Positions 62,583 through 63,924 of a stretch of 63,924 nucleotides of DNA are shown one piece after another; position 1 is the first letter of the stretch, and each line of letters opens with the position of its first letter. Source of the stretch: DASCNA01 sp036011305 (GTDB lineage: Bacteria; Verrucomicrobiota; Lentisphaeria; Victivallales; GWF2-38-69); NCBI GenBank assembly GCA_036011305.1, contig DASCNA010000037.1, positions 1-63,924 of the forward strand. The letters are read 5' to 3'. The notes beneath the pieces were generated by a model. It was not told the origin of the DNA, made no database searches, and was given only the letters and a program-made list of their open reading frames with translations. A program made the translations under genes and the position numbers.

Positions 62583-63924
62583 ATGAAAATGCTTAAAGAG
62601 ATATTTGTTGATTTAGATGAGAAAAGTATTGAACTGAATGAAGATATAAGTACAGGAGTTTACGGAAAAACTCTTGCTGTTAACAGAGTTATAGACTCAG
62701 GTAATCCTGATAGAATAATTTATGTCTCAGGGTATACACCAATGGCTGCAGCTGGGCTTGGCTTTGCAGGAAAAATGAATTTATACGGTATAAGTTTGTT
62801 GGGCGGCAATCTGCAAGGGAGCAGATGTGGAGGTCTATTTACAAAATACTTGACAAGTTTTGGTATTATCGGTATTCAGATCACAGGTGATACAGTAGAA
62901 AAACAGGTAATGATAATTGATGAATCTGGAAATTCTGAACTTGTTTTATTAAATAAATTTGGGGAAAATATTAAAGGAACTGAAGATTTTATTCATCGTT
63001 TATACAAAGAATATGATGAAGAAATAGGCGTTGCAGTAGTTGACCCTTCTTCTACTGATTTTATGTATAATGCTGTTGTATGCAATACAAAAAAAGGTGA
63101 TGTACCTAATCATGCTGCGGGGCGTGGGACCACGATCTTCGGCAGAAATGGTTTAGTCGGTATAGTTGTAAAAAAACCTAAAAATAATTTACATAAACTG
63201 AATATGGATCGTAAAAAACTTACTGATCTGCTAAGAAAAATAACTGCAGCAAAGAAAAATATTAATCTTGCAGGCAGTGCTTCTAAAGATAATCCTCTTT
63301 TTGGCGGAACTTATGGTGGTGCAGCAAAAGGACGGTTTGATTTTGGGCATGGTTTAACTAATTTGTTCCGCAGTGCAAATGTGCCTGACGAATATTATGA
63401 TGATCTGCTTCCAGATACAATGGTACATGACCAGATCAAAATAGCTGAAGAAAACAATCTTAAAATACATCGTCATTCCTGTACGGCCGGCTGTCCGAAT
63501 AAATGTGTTCAGTTTGTTTTTATTCAAAACGAAAACAATGAATGGAAGAGGTTTAAAGCAGGAGAATGGGAAACTTTTCAGGGTGTTATAAATCTTGGTA
63601 TTTTTAAAAATGTTATGGAAATCAGCTCTTACATTCTTGAACACTCTAATAAATACGCCTATGACAATATAGAGGCTCTTGTTACTCTTGCTGCATTGGC
63701 TTTGGTTTCTGAAATTAAAACTGATACCGGTGTTAGGTATGGTGACAAAGAGTCTATATTATCTGCTCTGCATCAGGCAGCTGAAGGTGATACTGAACTT
63801 GGCAGGTTAATTCGTAAAGGTGCTGCTGCTGTCGAAGAACATTATGATATCGAAAGACATTTTACTGTTGGCGGTCATGCAATGCCGTTTCATAACGGAA
63901 GAAGCTTTCTCCAGACAGGTGTTG
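62583..63924 (+). CDS. Aldehyde:ferredoxin oxidoreductase, 5' part (cut by window end)
   Basis: The frame runs from ATG 62583, with AGGGG 3-7 bases before it, to the window edge: 447 complete codons. The N-terminal AFOR domain starts LKEIFVDLDEKSIELNED and has the pterin-binding MAAAGLGFAGKMNLYGISLL and GGNLQGSRCGGLFTK. HAAGRGTTIFGRNGLVGIVV is the second family signature. The 4Fe-4S ligands are C300, C304 and C308 in SCTAGCPNKC, a CX3CX3C spacing. It oxidises aldehydes or reduces acids with ferredoxin through a tungsten or molybdenum bis-pterin. It is coupled to the dehydratase gene. The C-terminal Cys ligand is beyond the window. Confidence 0.92.
   Translation, partial: MKMLKEIFVDLDEKSIELNEDISTGVYGKTLAVNRVIDSGNPDRIIYVSGYTPMAAAGLGFAGKMNLYGISLLGGNLQGSRCGGLFTKYLTSFGIIGIQITGDTVEKQVMIIDESGNSELVLLNKFGENIKGTEDFIHRLYKEYDEEIGVAVVDPSSTDFMYNAVVCNTKKGDVPNHAAGRGTTIFGRNGLVGIVVKKPKNNLHKLNMDRKKLTDLLRKITAAKKNINLAGSASKDNPLFGGTYGGAAKGRFDFGHGLTNLFRSANVPDEYYDDLLPDTMVHDQIKIAEENNLKIHRHSCTAGCPNKCVQFVFIQNENNEWKRFKAGEWETFQGVINLGIFKNVMEISSYILEHSNKYAYDNIEALVTLAALALVSEIKTDTGVRYGDKESILSALHQAAEGDTELGRLIRKGAAAVEEHYDIERHFTVGGHAMPFHNGRSFLQTGV

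Overview
The window is AT-rich bacterial DNA from an organism that looks Gram-negative and anaerobic. Envelope-type genes (periplasmic adaptors, an OpgC-like protein, lipoprotein and Tat signals) support the first. Glycyl-radical, radical-SAM, polyferredoxin and aldehyde:ferredoxin oxidoreductase genes support the second. The 36062-36484 product matches the Minf_1886/TIGR04138 family, which I know from Planctomycetes, Verrucomicrobia and Lentisphaerae. A PVC-superphylum host, perhaps Lentisphaerota, is therefore my best guess, but it is an inference. TTG and GTG starts with good Shine-Dalgarno sequences are common here. I found no tRNA, rRNA or CRISPR array.

Layout. 1-815: the decayed end of an anti-sigma-factor kinase. 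815-6577: a GH1 beta-glucosidase, a GT39-type glycosyltransferase, and an MHS transporter with a D-2-hydroxyacid dehydrogenase. 6578-12578: a plastic region with a truncated second copy of the start of a secreted GH18 endoglycosidase, the GH18 gene itself, an IS1380-family transposase, a possible 24-residue peptide gene, a frameshifted drug transporter and other fragments. 12591-19568: a PNPOx-like flavoprotein, an RlmD-type methyltransferase, a nitroreductase, an efflux-type adaptor, a membrane HExxH protein and an AdiC-like antiporter. 19757-25576: a type IV pilus motor set (two PilB-type ATPases, PilT, PilC). 25663-39902: mostly housekeeping genes (coaX, a zinc-ribbon Ser/Thr kinase, a permease, two more orphan adaptors, an OpgC-like protein, uup, a stand-alone 5'-3' exonuclease, Minf_1886, galT-like, rnfE, asnS).

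40252-48826 is the most distinctive block. It encodes an AmmeMemoRadiSam system: radical SAM enzyme AmrS, a secreted protein of unknown family, a 62-residue twin-arginine microprotein, an exported Memo-AMMECR1 fusion, a 1315-residue membrane protein joining a spermidine-synthase-like module, an FMN-binding domain and a NosR/NapH-like Fe-S module, and another secreted protein. I infer that electrons pass through the membrane protein to a periplasmic flavin and serve whatever the Memo-AMMECR1 protein does outside the cytoplasm. The substrate is unknown.

48961-63924: a MarC protein, the uncharacterised YjjI/YjjW glycyl-radical pair, an amino-acid permease, a VOC protein, a SHOCT protein behind a near-perfect sigma-54 promoter, a cysteine-synthase homologue with a Cys-rich tail, adenine deaminase, two membrane proteins built from one four-helix unit (single copy and triplicate), a DUF2147 protein, an IlvD/Edd dehydratase and the first 447 codons of an aldehyde:ferredoxin oxidoreductase cut by the window edge.
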